Counted from the stretch's first letter, positions 19,503-30,522 are shown. The stretch: DNA of 64,000 bases from Dactylosporangium vinaceum (GCF_019904175.1 NZ_CP061913.1:11842001-11906000), one strand, 5' to 3'. Made by a program: numbers and translations. Notes: a model not told the origin generated them from the sequence alone.

Positions 19503-20563
19503 CCGATCTTCACCGGGAGCCGCCGACGGCCCCAGGTGCCGGCCGGGCCGTCGAACATGCCAGGCATCGCGTAGCCGCAGCGGCGGCACCGGCCGTCGTC
19601 GGTGAGCCCGTAGTCGAGCAGGTCGTACCAGTCCCGAACGATCGCCGCCGCCCCGCAGCCGGGGCAGGCCGTCGTCTGGCCGCCCTGGTCGTGGACGTTG
19701 CCGGTGTAGACGAAGCGCAGCCCGGCGTCGTGCGCGATCCGCCGCGCCCGGCTCAGTGTCTCGGGCGGCGTGCGCGGGATGTCGCGCATCTTGAAGTCGG
19801 GGTGGAACGCGGAGAAGTGCAGCGGCACGTCGGGCCCGAGGTGCTCCAGCAGCCATTCGCACTGCCGGTGCAGCTCCTCGTCGCCGTCGTTCTGCCCGGG
19901 GATCAGCAGCGTCGTCACCTCGAACCAGACGTCGGTGGTGCGCAGGTATTCAAGCGTCTCCAGCACCGCGTCCAGCCGCGCGAACGTGACCTTCTCGTAG
20001 AAGCGCTCACTGAACGCCTTGAGGTCGATGTTCGCCGCGTCGATGTGCCGGTAGAACTCCTCGCGCGGCGCCGGGTTCATGTACCCGGCCGAGACCGCGA
20101 CCGCCTTGATCCCCCGCTCCCGGCACGCATCGGCGACGTCCATGGCGTACTCCATGAAGATCACCGGGTCGTTGTAGGTGAACGCGACCGACCGGCACCC
20201 CAGCCGCTCCGCCGCGGCCGCCAGCTCCCCGGGCCCGGCCGCCGCGGCCAATGTGTCGATCTCGCGACTTTTCGAGATGTCCCAGTTCTGGCAGAACCGG
20301 CAGCCGAGGTTGCAGCCGGCTGTGCCGAACGACAGCACGGCCGACCCGGGCAGGAAGTGGTTCAGCGGCTTCTTCTCGATGGGGTCGACACAGAAACCCG
20401 AGGACTTTCCGTACGTCGTCAGGACAATCCGGTCATCCCGCCGCTCGCGCACGAAGCAGAAGCCCCGCTGGCCCTCGTGCAGCCGGCAGTTGCGTGGGCA
20501 CACGTCGCACTGAACCCGCCCGTCATCGAGGGGATGCCAGTGCGCGGTCGCGACCACCGCCAT
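19499..20563 (-). CDS. amrS: AmmeMemoRadiSam system radical SAM enzyme
   Basis: 354 residues. The radical SAM cluster motif is CNLGCRFCQNW, the family-typical CX3CX2C, near residue 83. There is a cysteine-rich N-terminus (CDVCPRNC) and C-terminal CPGCG and CRRCG pairs. It generates a 5'-deoxyadenosyl radical; the natural substrate of the AmmeMemoRadiSam trio is not established. The MEMO partner follows with a 4-bp overlap, while the AMMECR1 partner (protein A) is not in the window. Confidence 0.93.
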   Translation of the reverse strand: MAVVATAHWHPLDDGRVQCDVCPRNCRLHEGQRGFCFVRERRDDRIVLTTYGKSSGFCVDPIEKKPLNHFLPGSAVLSFGTAGCNLGCRFCQNWDISKSREIDTLAAAAGPGELAAAAERLGCRSVAFTYNDPVIFMEYAMDVADACRERGIKAVAVSAGYMNPAPREEFYRHIDAANIDLKAFSERFYEKVTFARLDAVLETLEYLRTTDVWFEVTTLLIPGQNDGDEELHRQCEWLLEHLGPDVPLHFSAFHPDFKMRDIPRTPPETLSRARRIAHDAGLRFVYTGNVHDQGGQTTACPGCGAAAIVRDWYDLLDYGLTDDGRCRRCGYAMPGMFDGPAGTWGRRRLPVKIG

Positions 20564-20609
20564 AGTCCGAGCTTAGTCCGGCCGGAAACCTCACGTACCC
20601 TGGTGACCC

Positions 20610-21383
20610 GTGGAAGAAAAGACGCGTGCCGTGGGCGACCTGCTCGCCTTCAACCCTCTCGACGCGAAGGGGCTGCTGAGCACGTTCGGCGTGATCGGCG
20701 TCTGGATCATCATGTTCGTCGAGACCGGGCTGCTGGTCGGCTTCTTCTTCCCCGGCGACTCGCTGCTGTTCCTGGCCGGCGTCGCCTCCTCGGAGGCCGC
20801 AACCGACCTGCTCGGGACCCGGCTGAGCCTCACGCAGCTGCTGATCGGCGCGCCGATCTGCGCCATCGCCGGCGCGCAGCTCGGGCACTTCCTGGGCGCC
20901 CGCTACGGCCGGCAGATGTTCAACCGGCCCAACTCGCGGATCTTCAAGAGGGAGTACGTCGAGAAGGCCGAGCACTACTTCGCGAAGTTCGGCCCGGCCC
21001 GCGCGGTCGTGCTGGCCCGCTTCATCCCGATCGTGCGCACGTTCCTCAACCCGGTGGCCGGCGTCGTCGGCATGCCCGCGGGGCAGTTCTTCGTGTGGAA
21101 CGTGGTCGGCGGCGTCCTGTGGACCGACGGCATCATCTTCGCCGGATGGGCGCTGGCCGACCGCATCCGCAAGCTGATCCCGCCGGAGAAGATCGACACC
21201 TACCTGCTGCCGGCGATCCTGCTGATCGTGCTGATCTCGGCCATCCCGATCTTCATCGAGATCTTCAAGGGCTTCCAGGAGCGCCGCCGCAACAAGAACG
21301 CCGCGCCGGCGGTTGACCCGGCCAACGCTCCCACCGAGGTGTTCCCGACGATCCCCCCGGGCAACCACCGGGTGCGGGACTGA
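20610..21383 (+). CDS. DedA family membrane protein
   Basis: 257 residues with DedA/SNARE-associated features: ETGLLVGFFFPGDSLLFLAG near residue 40, the ARFIPIVRTFLNPVAGVVGM signature with its key arginine and proline, and several transmembrane helices including a C-terminal LLPAILLIVLISAIPIFIEI. DedA proteins act in the cytoplasmic membrane and some are undecaprenyl-phosphate or phospholipid flippases. It is a single gene divergent from amrS, with 46 bp between starts. Confidence 0.93.
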   Translation: MEEKTRAVGDLLAFNPLDAKGLLSTFGVIGVWIIMFVETGLLVGFFFPGDSLLFLAGVASSEAATDLLGTRLSLTQLLIGAPICAIAGAQLGHFLGARYGRQMFNRPNSRIFKREYVEKAEHYFAKFGPARAVVLARFIPIVRTFLNPVAGVVGMPAGQFFVWNVVGGVLWTDGIIFAGWALADRIRKLIPPEKIDTYLLPAILLIVLISAIPIFIEIFKGFQERRRNKNAAPAVDPANAPTEVFPTIPPGNHRVRD

Positions 21384-21385
21384 GG

Positions 21386-22048
21386 CTAGGCCGTCGCGCC
21401 AGGGCCCTGGAGCCAGTCCGTCGGCAGCACCGGCAGCGGACGGCCCAGGGCCAGCGCGCTGTAGGTGAGCCGCGCCGCCTCTTCCAGATTGACCGCTCGC
21501 TTGTGCGCCAGCTCCACGGAGTCGGCGATCACCGAGCACCCGTGCCGCGACAGCACGACGCAGTTGACACCGTCCGCACACGCCGCGGCGGCCAGCTGCC
21601 CCACCTCGGGGCGGCCCGGCGGCACGAACGGTGTGGTGGCGACCTGCCGCACGTAGAAGGCGTGGTCGGTGGTGGCCAGCCGGATCGGCTCGGCCAGCGC
21701 GTCCAGCAGCAGGACGGCCTGCGGATGCAGGTGAATGACGGCGCCGGCGTCGGGGCGGGCCCGGTACAGCGCCAGATGGAGCCCAAGCTCCGATGACGGC
21801 GCGACCCCGACAGAGTTGTCAAGAGCCGCGCCGTCCCTGATTCGGATCCGAACGAATGAACCGCGGTCGAGCCGGTCGAGCCAAGTTCCGGCCGCGGTTA
21901 CCCAGCATTCGTCGGCGCCCGGCACCCGGGCGGACAGGTTGCCGCCCGAGCCCATGACGAGCCCGGCCTGCACGACCGCCCGCCCGGCGTGGGCCAGCTG
22001 GTCGCGAAGGTCCCCGGCCGGGTAGTGCCCCAAGGCGCTACCCGACAC
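21386..22048 (-). CDS. Class II aldolase/adducin family protein
   Basis: 220 residues from GTG at 22048, close behind the ArsR stop. Family motifs: MGSGGNLSARV at the substrate loop, a zinc-binding HLHPQAV, and LSRHGC, which supplies the third histidine. Such enzymes are L-fuculose-phosphate or ribulose-phosphate aldolase/epimerase relatives, or methylthioribulose dehydratases. The exact reaction is not clear. It appears co-transcribed with the ArsR regulator and maybe pyrE. Confidence 0.83.
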   Translation of the reverse strand: MSGSALGHYPAGDLRDQLAHAGRAVVQAGLVMGSGGNLSARVPGADECWVTAAGTWLDRLDRGSFVRIRIRDGAALDNSVGVAPSSELGLHLALYRARPDAGAVIHLHPQAVLLLDALAEPIRLATTDHAFYVRQVATTPFVPPGRPEVGQLAAAACADGVNCVVLSRHGCSVIADSVELAHKRAVNLEEAARLTYSALALGRPLPVLPTDWLQGPGATA

Positions 22049-22050
22049 TG

Positions 22051-22431
22051 TTAGCGAGGCGCCTTCTTGGTCGCGCGCTTGCGCGGCGGCGTCAGAAGAT
22101 CGGCGATGGTGCCGATGGCGGAGGGGACGAGGCGGTAGAACGCCCACACACCCCGCTTCTCGCGCTCCAGCAGACCGGCCTCGGTCAGGATTCGCAGGTG
22201 GTGGCTCACCGTGGGCTGCGAGAGCCCAAGGGGGGCCGTCAGGTCACAAACACAGGCCTCGCCGTCGGGCGCCGACTGAATCAGGCTCAGGAGCCGGAGT
22301 CGGGCCGGGTCGGCAAGTGCCTTGAGGACGCCGGCGAGACGCTCGGCATCGGCACGATCAATCGGCTCGCCGGCAAGCGGCGAGATCTGGGGCAGGGTCA
22401 TCTCAGCCAGCGCAGTTCCCACGTATTCCAT
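22051..22431 (-). CDS. ArsR/SmtB family transcriptional regulator
   Basis: 126 residues with a winged helix: DPARLRLLSLI, then a metal-site-like EACVCDLT in the alpha3 position (the CxCD motif of thiol metal sensors), then LSQPTVSHHLRILTEAG as recognition helix and REKRGVWAFYRL as wing. Two cysteines in the CVC motif suggest sensing of arsenite, cadmium or a similar soft metal. It lies between pyrE and an aldolase gene; no metal transporter is adjacent, so the target is unclear. Confidence 0.9.
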   Translation of the reverse strand: MEYVGTALAEMTLPQISPLAGEPIDRADAERLAGVLKALADPARLRLLSLIQSAPDGEACVCDLTAPLGLSQPTVSHHLRILTEAGLLEREKRGVWAFYRLVPSAIGTIADLLTPPRKRATKKAPR

Positions 22432-22455
22432 CCTTCCACCAACACCATCGACCCG

Positions 22456-22471
22456 CCTGCATATGCGCAGG
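22456..22471. promoter_or_regulatory. Dyad upstream of arsR, possible operator
   Basis: CCTGC-ATATGC-GCAGG contains the palindrome GCATATGC and lies 24 bp upstream of the arsR start, in the 57-bp gap after pyrE. The position suits autoregulation by the ArsR protein; this is inference. Confidence 0.4.
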
Positions 22472-22488
22472 TCCGAATCGACAATTTT

Positions 22489-23031
22489 TCAGCCCTGTCG
22501 GCCGAGGTCGGCCAACGAAAATGCTGAGCGATAGCTCAGCCCTGCGGCGCGAACCGCCTTTTCCGCGCCTCTATCGACGATAACGGCTACACCGACCACA
22601 TCGGCGCCCGCCTCTCGCAACGCGTCGACGGCAGTGAGCACACTTCCACCTGTAGTGGAGGTGTCCTCGACGGCCAGGACGCGTCGGCCGGCGACGTCGG
22701 GCCCTTCGACCCGGCGCTGCAGACCATGAGCCTTGTCACTCTTACGGACGACGAATGCATCCAGTTGCCGTCCGCCTCGGGCAGCCGCCGCATGCAGCAT
22801 CGCTGCGGCCACCGGGTCCGCGCCGAGGGTCAGCCCTCCCACGGCGTCGAACTCCCAGTCGTCGACCAGATCGAGGAGCACCCGACCGACCAACGGTGCA
22901 CCAGCATGGTGCAGCGTCAAGCGACGGAGGTCCACATACCAGTCGGCAACTTGTCCTGACGACAGCGTTACCCGCCCGTTGACCACGGCGAGGTCACGTA
23001 CGAGTTTCAGCAGGTCGTCACGGTCGGTCAT
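22489..23031 (-). CDS. pyrE: Orotate phosphoribosyltransferase
   Basis: 180 residues from the ATG of MTDRDDLLKLVRD. The PRPP-binding motif VLAVEDTSTTGGSVLTAV is typical of PyrE, with VVRKSDKAHG as the flexible loop. It converts orotate and PRPP to OMP in pyrimidine synthesis. It precedes the arsR/aldolase pair on the same strand. The region upstream is unusually AT-rich for this genome. Confidence 0.94.
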   Translation of the reverse strand: MTDRDDLLKLVRDLAVVNGRVTLSSGQVADWYVDLRRLTLHHAGAPLVGRVLLDLVDDWEFDAVGGLTLGADPVAAAMLHAAAARGGRQLDAFVVRKSDKAHGLQRRVEGPDVAGRRVLAVEDTSTTGGSVLTAVDALREAGADVVGVAVIVDRGAEKAVRAAGLSYRSAFSLADLGRQG

Positions 23032-23426
23032 GTCCGAAGCGTACGCGCTAAACCTCCGCGGTGAATCGATGACCCGCACTCTCGGCCAAATTTAAGGCCG
23101 TCAAGGGGACAAGGGTGAATACGAAGGTGATCGCAGCGATCACCACGAGTGACACGAGAGGTACTCGTGACGAACGATGCCGACACCGAGCGCAGCCGTC
23201 GATGAACCCGAATCTCGCTCTCATTAGATCGTTGCAATGCTCGATGCACGGCTCTGAGCTGCAGATATAGCCGAACGTACCAGGTCTGCGCTGGCTGGAC
23301 GCCGTTAGGAGCGTTGCCATTCGGCCCATCAGCCGAACGTACGTGACCACAATCATGCTCGATACACAGCAAATTCAATGCTTGTCGGAGTGCACACATC
23401 GACGACAGACACCTGGTGAGCCGGTG
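23032..23426. other. 395-bp intergenic region of lower GC, possible 58-residue membrane peptide
   Basis: No recognised gene. The base composition is visibly less GC-rich than the flanks. GCCGAACGTAC occurs twice (about 23270 and 23331) and TGCTCGAT-CAC-type segments recur nearby. A minus-strand frame at 23048-23224 starts MRARFGFIDGCARCRH and ends in one hydrophobic stretch (VSLVVIAAITFVFTLVPL), so a small single-pass membrane protein just ahead of pyrE is possible. No clear ribosome-binding site supports it. Confidence 0.3.
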
Positions 23427-24203
23427 TTATTGCTCCTCATGCCCGATGCGTCCCCTCGCGTCCCGGGCCACTCGGTGGAGCAGCCGGCGCGGCGCGTGGC
23501 GCATGCCGAAGACCGCGACCCGGTTGATCCAGCCGGGAACGCTCACCAGCCGACCGCGCCGCAGGTCCCGAAGGGCCGCCCGCACCACGGTGTCGGCGTC
23601 GAGCCACACCCAGGCCGGTGAGTGCGCCATGTCGATGCCTGCCACCTCGTGGAACTCGGTCCGGGTGTACCCCGGGCACAGGGCCATGACCCGCACACCG
23701 TGCTCGCGCACCAGCTGGGCCTGCGACTCACTGAAGTTCGTCACCCACGCCTTGGTCGCCGGGTATGTCGAGCCCGGCATCGTCGCCGCGAAGCCCGAGA
23801 CCGACGAGACGTTGATGATCTCGCCCCGGCGCCGCTCGACCATTGGGGGCAGGGCGGCAAGCGTCAGGCGCAGCACGGCGTGGACGTTGAGCCGCAGCAG
23901 CTCCTCCTCCAGCTCGGGAGTGGAGCGCAGGAAGGACCGGTTGAGCGACCGCCCGGCGTTGTTCACGAGCAGGTCGACGGGGCGGTCCGGGTCGGTGAGC
24001 CGGGCCGCGACGGCATCGCAGCCCGCGGTCGTGGCCAGGTCGGCCACCAGGACCTCGACGGGGACGGGAAGCTCGGCGGCGAGGGCGGAAAGCCGCTCGC
24101 CGCGGCGGGCGACGAGCACGAGCTCGAAGCCCTCCGCGGCGAGTTGACGGGCGAACGCGGCGCCGATGCCCGCGGTGGCGCCGGTGACGACTGCAGTTGG
24201 CAC
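23427..24203 (-). CDS. Short-chain dehydrogenase/reductase
   Basis: 258 residues with the classical SDR pattern: TGATAGIGAAF at residues 7-17 for NADP binding, NNAG near residue 84, and a catalytic serine (NVSSVSG) with YPATK further on. It is an oxidoreductase of unknown substrate, in the DltE/YqjQ-like subgroup by its C-terminal part (DADTVVRAALRDLRRG, then VPGWINRV). It starts 23 bp downstream of the tetraspan membrane protein stop on the same strand. Confidence 0.9.
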   Translation of the reverse strand: MPTAVVTGATAGIGAAFARQLAAEGFELVLVARRGERLSALAAELPVPVEVLVADLATTAGCDAVAARLTDPDRPVDLLVNNAGRSLNRSFLRSTPELEEELLRLNVHAVLRLTLAALPPMVERRRGEIINVSSVSGFAATMPGSTYPATKAWVTNFSESQAQLVREHGVRVMALCPGYTRTEFHEVAGIDMAHSPAWVWLDADTVVRAALRDLRRGRLVSVPGWINRVAVFGMRHAPRRLLHRVARDARGRIGHEEQ

Positions 24204-24226
24204 CGCCGCAGGCTAGCCGAAGCGGG

Positions 24227-24919
24227 TCAGCTGCTGGGCGGCCAACCGGGCGCGCCGGGCTGACCGGGCTGACCGGGCTGACCGGGCTCACCCGGCTGAC
24301 CGGGGAACCCGCCCGGGCCGCCGGAGCCGGGGACCGGGGGCTCCCACTGCGCTTCCTGCTTGCGGAAGTACGGGTGCGACGCCGGCAGGGCGAGCAGGAT
24401 GATCGGCACCGCGATGGCGAGCACGATCAGGATGCCGAGGATGGTGCTGACGGGCTCGTACCAGCCGGGGACCCCGGCATACATGGCCTCTTTCGCGCTG
24501 TCCCAGGTCGGCAGCTCCCCGTAGGTGCGCCGGCCCGCGTCCCAGAACGTCTGGGTGAGCAGGCTGGCGCCGAGGCCGATGACGCTGCAGCACAGTGCGA
24601 TGCCGCCGACCACCCACGTCAGGATCCGCGCCACCTGGTTGCCGCGGCTCACGAAGTAGCCGAGCAGCACCAGGATCACGACGATGAGGAAGCCGAAGAC
24701 CACGCCGACCGTCGAGCCGATGCTCGTGCTCGCGTTCGCGTTGGCCTGGACGCCGGCGTCCTCATAGATCTTCTTCGTGTTCTCGGCGATCTTGCCGGCG
24801 TAGAGGAGCGAGAGTACGACGCTTATCACCTCGAGCCCGGCCGCCACAAAGAGCAGGGTCGAGGCGAGGCTGACGGTGGACGGCCGGGCACGCGGCCCGG
24901 CCGGGACTGCGAATGACAC
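24227..24919 (-). CDS. Membrane protein with Gly-Gln-Pro-rich tail
   Basis: 230 residues from GTG, preceded by GGGAGGAGAG. Four hydrophobic segments can be seen: LASTLLFVAAGLEVISVVLS, VVFGFLIVVILVLLGYFV, ILTWVVGGIALCCSVIGLGA and ILGILIVLAIAVPIILLALP. The C-terminal tail is a GQPGQPG-type repeat encoded by 9-bp units. I do not recognise a specific family; actinomycetes have many such small integral proteins with Pro/Gly tails. Probably unknown function in the membrane. Confidence 0.6.
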   Translation of the reverse strand: MSFAVPAGPRARPSTVSLASTLLFVAAGLEVISVVLSLLYAGKIAENTKKIYEDAGVQANANASTSIGSTVGVVFGFLIVVILVLLGYFVSRGNQVARILTWVVGGIALCCSVIGLGASLLTQTFWDAGRRTYGELPTWDSAKEAMYAGVPGWYEPVSTILGILIVLAIAVPIILLALPASHPYFRKQEAQWEPPVPGSGGPGGFPGQPGEPGQPGQPGQPGAPGWPPSS

Positions 24920-24998
24920 GGGTGGCTCTCCTCCCAGGGGAAATCCTGAGGATCACCGTATCGACGCGGCGCCAGTCCCGCAGCCGCGCGGTCGCACC

Positions 24999-25364
24999 TC
25001 AGGAGCGCAGTCGCTCCTCGGCGTAGCGCTCCAGGGTGGTGCTGCTCATGATGCAGCCGGTGAACGTCTTGACCTCACCGCGCTGGCCGCTCAGCTTCTG
25101 CCAGGCCGCCCGGCCCGCCGCCGCGTCGGCGTGGGTGAGCAGCTCGGCCGCGTAGACCCGGCCGGCCGGCGTGGCCTTGTCGAGCATCTTCTCCAGCCGG
25201 GGTCGCAGGTCCCCGCCGTGCTGGCGGAGACCCTCCTCGACGGCGAAGTACGCCTTCGTGGCGGGCAAGAGGGTGCCGGCGATGCCCACACCGCCGAAGG
25301 CCAGCGTGTCGGCGTCGGCGATCAGTTGCAGCTCGTCGTCGTAGGCCTGCTTCTTCCACAACAT
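24999..25364 (-). CDS. Conserved-looking protein of unknown function
   Basis: 121 residues starting MLWKKQAYDDELQLIADADT after AAGAAGGG. It appears all-helical, with amphipathic segments such as LRPRLEKMLDKATPAGRVYAA and a lone cysteine (FTGCIMSS). It lies 24 bp after clpB on the same strand, so it could share the clpB heat-shock transcript. No domain is recognised. Confidence 0.55.
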   Translation of the reverse strand: MLWKKQAYDDELQLIADADTLAFGGVGIAGTLLPATKAYFAVEEGLRQHGGDLRPRLEKMLDKATPAGRVYAAELLTHADAAAGRAAWQKLSGQRGEVKTFTGCIMSSTTLERYAEERLRS

Positions 25365-25388
25365 TGCGGCACCCTTCTTTCGGCACTC

Positions 25389-27983
<2,595 letters not shown>

Positions 27984-28041
27984 TTGTCGGCCTCAGACTC
28001 CTCGTTCCAGTGCGTCCTACATGAGGTACGACACCCACGAG

Positions 28042-28068
28042 GTTGAGTCTATTCCACTCAAGTTGAGT
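28042..28068 (-). promoter_or_regulatory. HAIR element (HspR operator) upstream of clpB
   Basis: GTTGAGT, seven bases, ACTCAAG matches the HAIR consensus CTTGAGT-N7-ACTCAAG at all but one base (28042-28062). A further TTGAGT half-site follows immediately (28063-28068). HspR binds HAIR to repress heat-shock genes, and an hspR gene is in this window. Confidence 0.88.
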
Positions 28069-28086
28069 TTGCCCATTGTGCTTGGG

Positions 28087-29247
28087 TTATCGCGCTGAGA
28101 CTCCGACGTGCGCCCAGTCACACCCGTTCAGGTCGACGGTGCACAGCCACACGTCGCCGGACTGCTGCGCCGGGTACCCGAGGATCGTCGTGGCATCCAG
28201 CCGCCGCAGCCGGAAGATCAGCCGGGCTCCGGTGTCGCGCACCCGCTGGCCCGAGTCGACGACCCAGACGCCCTGGCCGCTGGCGACGAGCAGCCGCCGG
28301 TTGGGCAGCACCTCGGCGTTGAAGACCTGGGCGACCTCGCGCATCGACGACGCCTCGGTCCAGGCGATGACCGCGCCGTCCCGGTTGAACGCCGCCTCGG
28401 CCGCGTACTGCGGCCCGACCAGCCAGACGTCGGAGTTGTCGGACGCGACCACCGGGCGGATCACCGCGGCGGCCGGGGACGCCTGCGCGGTGCCCTGCGC
28501 TTTCCACGTGCGGCCCTTGTCGGTACTGCTCCACACCCCGACAGTCGCGCCGGTCGCCGGGGACGCGCCGTTCTTGACCCGCCCGGCGAGCCACAGCGTT
28601 CCGTTCGCGGCCGCGGTCAGCCCGGTCCACTCGATCTGCCCGGAGGGGCGCGACGGCAGCGGGCCCCGGCTCCCGTCGTCGCCCACGATCCACGGCTGGG
28701 CGTCGGGGCAGCCGGTGGCCGCGGTGTCCTGGCAGCCGACGGAGTACTGCTGGTCGGCCAGGTTGAGCTCGACCGGCGGCGGGGTGAGGGGACGGCGCTC
28801 GAAGGTCCGGCCGGTGTCGCGGGAGATGAAGTACCCGTCCGGCGCCGCCTTGATGATCAGCACGTTGCCCCGGCCCAGCCGCATGTCGACGTCGATCGCG
28901 TCGTCGAAGGGCAGCTTCCGGTTCACCCAGCTGTAGCCGCCGTCGAGGGTGATCACGAGCCCGACCTGGCAGGCGCCGCCGGCCACGCACGAGGAGAACA
29001 GCGCATAGCCGGTGCCGGCGTCGGAGAACTCGACGCCGCGGGGTGAGGTGCCCTTCGGCACCGGCACCACGTTGAGCCGCTCGCGCGGGTTCTCGTTCGG
29101 GTTGCCGGTCGGGACCTCCTCGTATGACACGTCGTCGTCGGGAGTCTGTGCCGGTGCGGGAGTGTTGTGCGGCGCACACGAGCCCGCGCTGAGCGTCGCG
29201 AGCAGGACCGCGGCGAGCGCGAGCACGGCTGCCCGGCGCCGACTCAC
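28087..29247 (-). CDS. Exported beta-propeller protein with BNR/Asp-box repeats, possible lipoprotein
   Basis: 386 residues from GTG, overlapping the previous gene's TGA. The N-terminus is a signal sequence (AAVLALAAVLLATLSAGSC) whose SAGSC could be a weak lipobox. The body shows Asp-box repeats of the S/T-x-D-x-G-x-x-W kind: TLDGGYSW, SRDTGRTF and STDKGRTW, pointing to a sialidase-like or YCF48-type propeller. Four or more cysteines may form disulphides outside the cell. No glycosidase active site is clear. Likely a cell-surface protein of unknown role. Confidence 0.7.
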   Translation of the reverse strand: MSRRRAAVLALAAVLLATLSAGSCAPHNTPAPAQTPDDDVSYEEVPTGNPNENPRERLNVVPVPKGTSPRGVEFSDAGTGYALFSSCVAGGACQVGLVITLDGGYSWVNRKLPFDDAIDVDMRLGRGNVLIIKAAPDGYFISRDTGRTFERRPLTPPPVELNLADQQYSVGCQDTAATGCPDAQPWIVGDDGSRGPLPSRPSGQIEWTGLTAAANGTLWLAGRVKNGASPATGATVGVWSSTDKGRTWKAQGTAQASPAAAVIRPVVASDNSDVWLVGPQYAAEAAFNRDGAVIAWTEASSMREVAQVFNAEVLPNRRLLVASGQGVWVVDSGQRVRDTGARLIFRLRRLDATTILGYPAQQSGDVWLCTVDLNGCDWAHVGVSAR

Positions 29248-29813
29248 CAGCGCCAGCGCCAGAATCTGCGCTGGTAGCGCACCCGAACGCTGCTGCTGCG
29301 CACCTCACCGCTGATGCGGAACACGACCCCGGAGCCGGGAGCGTCGTAGGCCGCTGGCACCTTCTGCTTCAGCGAGCTGGCGTGCGGGGCGATGCTGTCG
29401 ATGTCGGCCGTCGCGCCGCGCGGCAGCACCAGGTCGATCGAGCTGGACCGGGCCTCCAGCCGCACCTCGACGAGCTGGGTGGTGAACTGGGCGTCGGTGA
29501 AGTCGAGCTTGACCGAGCCGGCCCGGGTGCTGATCAGCAGCCGCCGGGGCACGGTCCAGCGCCCGACCCGCTTGAGGCTCGACGACTGGTTGCGGATCTC
29601 CAGCTGCTCCGGGGCGGCGACGGGGCCGGACTGGGGCAGGTCGCCGACGTACGGCTCGACCTCGCCGTAGGTGCGGGAGCGCAGCACGCCGTCGACGCGC
29701 TCCTCGAACTCGGCGAGCGTCAGGCGGCCCTCGGCCACGGCGGCGTTGAGCTGGGCGACCACGAGCTCCCGCTCGGCGTCGGAGATGCGCATGTCCGGCC
29801 GGTCCATGCTCAT
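29244..29813 (-). CDS. DUF1707 domain protein
   Basis: 189 residues from the ATG of MSMDRPDMRISDAERE. The first 55 residues are a DUF1707 (SHOCT-like) domain with RISDAERELVVAQLNAAVAE and GRLTLAEFEERV, common at the N-terminus of actinobacterial membrane or regulatory proteins. The rest resembles the beta-rich C-terminal domain (DUF2154/LiaF-like) found with it. No transmembrane segment is seen, so it is probably cytoplasmic and senses or binds something at the membrane. Its start codon is the ATGAGC that closes a dispersed repeat array; an ATG 9 bp upstream is the alternative. Confidence 0.75.
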   Translation of the reverse strand: MSMDRPDMRISDAERELVVAQLNAAVAEGRLTLAEFEERVDGVLRSRTYGEVEPYVGDLPQSGPVAAPEQLEIRNQSSSLKRVGRWTVPRRLLISTRAGSVKLDFTDAQFTTQLVEVRLEARSSSIDLVLPRGATADIDSIAPHASSLKQKVPAAYDAPGSGVVFRISGEVRSSSVRVRYQRRFWRWRW

Positions 29814-30035
29814 GCCGACCACTCCGCGGCCACTGCGCTTCGCTCCCTACCGCTCACGCCGGCACCTCCGCAAGCTCCGGCGCCGACCTGAGCTCCGAGC
29901 TGTGACACTGATGAGCGGCCACTCCGCTGCGCTCCGTACCGCTCACGCCGGCACCTCCGCAAGCTCCGGCGCCGACCTGAGCTCCGAGCTGTGACACTGA
30001 TGAGCGGCCACTCCGCTGCGCTCCGTACCGCTCAT
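29814..30035 (-). repeat. Array of 89-bp repeats ending at the DUF1707 start codon
   Basis: Read on the minus strand, RTGAGCGGTA begins at 30035, 29946 and 29857, exactly 89 bp apart, giving two full units and a 44-bp partial one. Each unit begins (A/G)TGAGCGGTACGGAGCGCAGC and later has CAGGTCGGCGCCGGAGC and GAGGTGCCGGC. The array is followed directly by ATGAGCATGG, the start of the DUF1707 gene. A relative of the unit lies at 37154-37248. Confidence 0.85.
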
Positions 30036-30090
30036 GCCATAGACCTTAAACCGCGGCCGGGCTTCATAGATATCCCGCGAGGATCGCGCT

Positions 30091-30522
30091 TCAGCTGATC
30101 CGGCGCGGCTGGCGGACCAGGCCGCCCTCGCACCAGTCGTGGTACTCGAACAGGTCGGGGCGGGCCAGCAGCATCCGGACGTTGTGAGCCCAGGTCGCCA
30201 GCTGCTCGTCGCCCTGCTGCTCGGCCTGCTCGACGAACTTCTTCAGCCGCCGCTTCGGGTGGGCCCGGAAGTGCGTGCGGATGCCGTCGGCGGCGTAGAT
30301 GTACATGCAGTGCAGGGCGAAGCGCCGGGCCGGGCAGCCCGGGTCCATCGCCAGCTCGAACAGGGTGCCGATGAGCCGGTCGCCGGCCACCAGCAGGTCC
30401 CAGTCGGGGGGCATGGTGTGCAGCAGCGAGGCATCAGGGTGGTAGGCCCACGCCTTCAACTCGGCTGGGGTAGGGTCCACCGGGTTCTCAAAGCCCCGGA
30501 ATCCCGCTTGTGTCACGCTCAC
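30091..30522 (-). CDS. Protein of unknown function
   Basis: 143 residues from the GTG six bases after GGGAG; the longer upstream reading frame has no support. It begins SVTQAGFRGFENPVDPTPAE and continues with helical stretches (DWDLLVAGDRLIGTLFELAM, RFALHCMYIYAADGIRTHF). Two cysteines and several His are present but no motif is diagnostic. It stands alone between the DUF1707 repeat array and the hspR end. Family unknown; composition and coding bias look native. Confidence 0.55.
   Translation of the reverse strand: MSVTQAGFRGFENPVDPTPAELKAWAYHPDASLLHTMPPDWDLLVAGDRLIGTLFELAMDPGCPARRFALHCMYIYAADGIRTHFRAHPKRRLKKFVEQAEQQGDEQLATWAHNVRMLLARPDLFEYHDWCEGGLVRQPRRIS

Noticed and set aside
18657..19862. 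A 401-codon minus-strand frame that spans the MEMO region as one gene
   Set aside because: It keeps only the first 70 MEMO residues in frame, then becomes Arg/Ala-rich nonsense, and it starts inside the radical SAM gene; the frameshift reading explains it better.
18734..20563. Complete AmmeMemoRadiSam trio
   Set aside because: Proteins B (frameshifted) and radical SAM are present, but no AMMECR1-like protein A is found on either side.
24256..24301. 9-bp tandem repeat as a phase-variable promoter or VNTR
   Set aside because: It lies inside the C-terminal coding part of a membrane protein and encodes a GQP-type tail, so it does not control expression by position.
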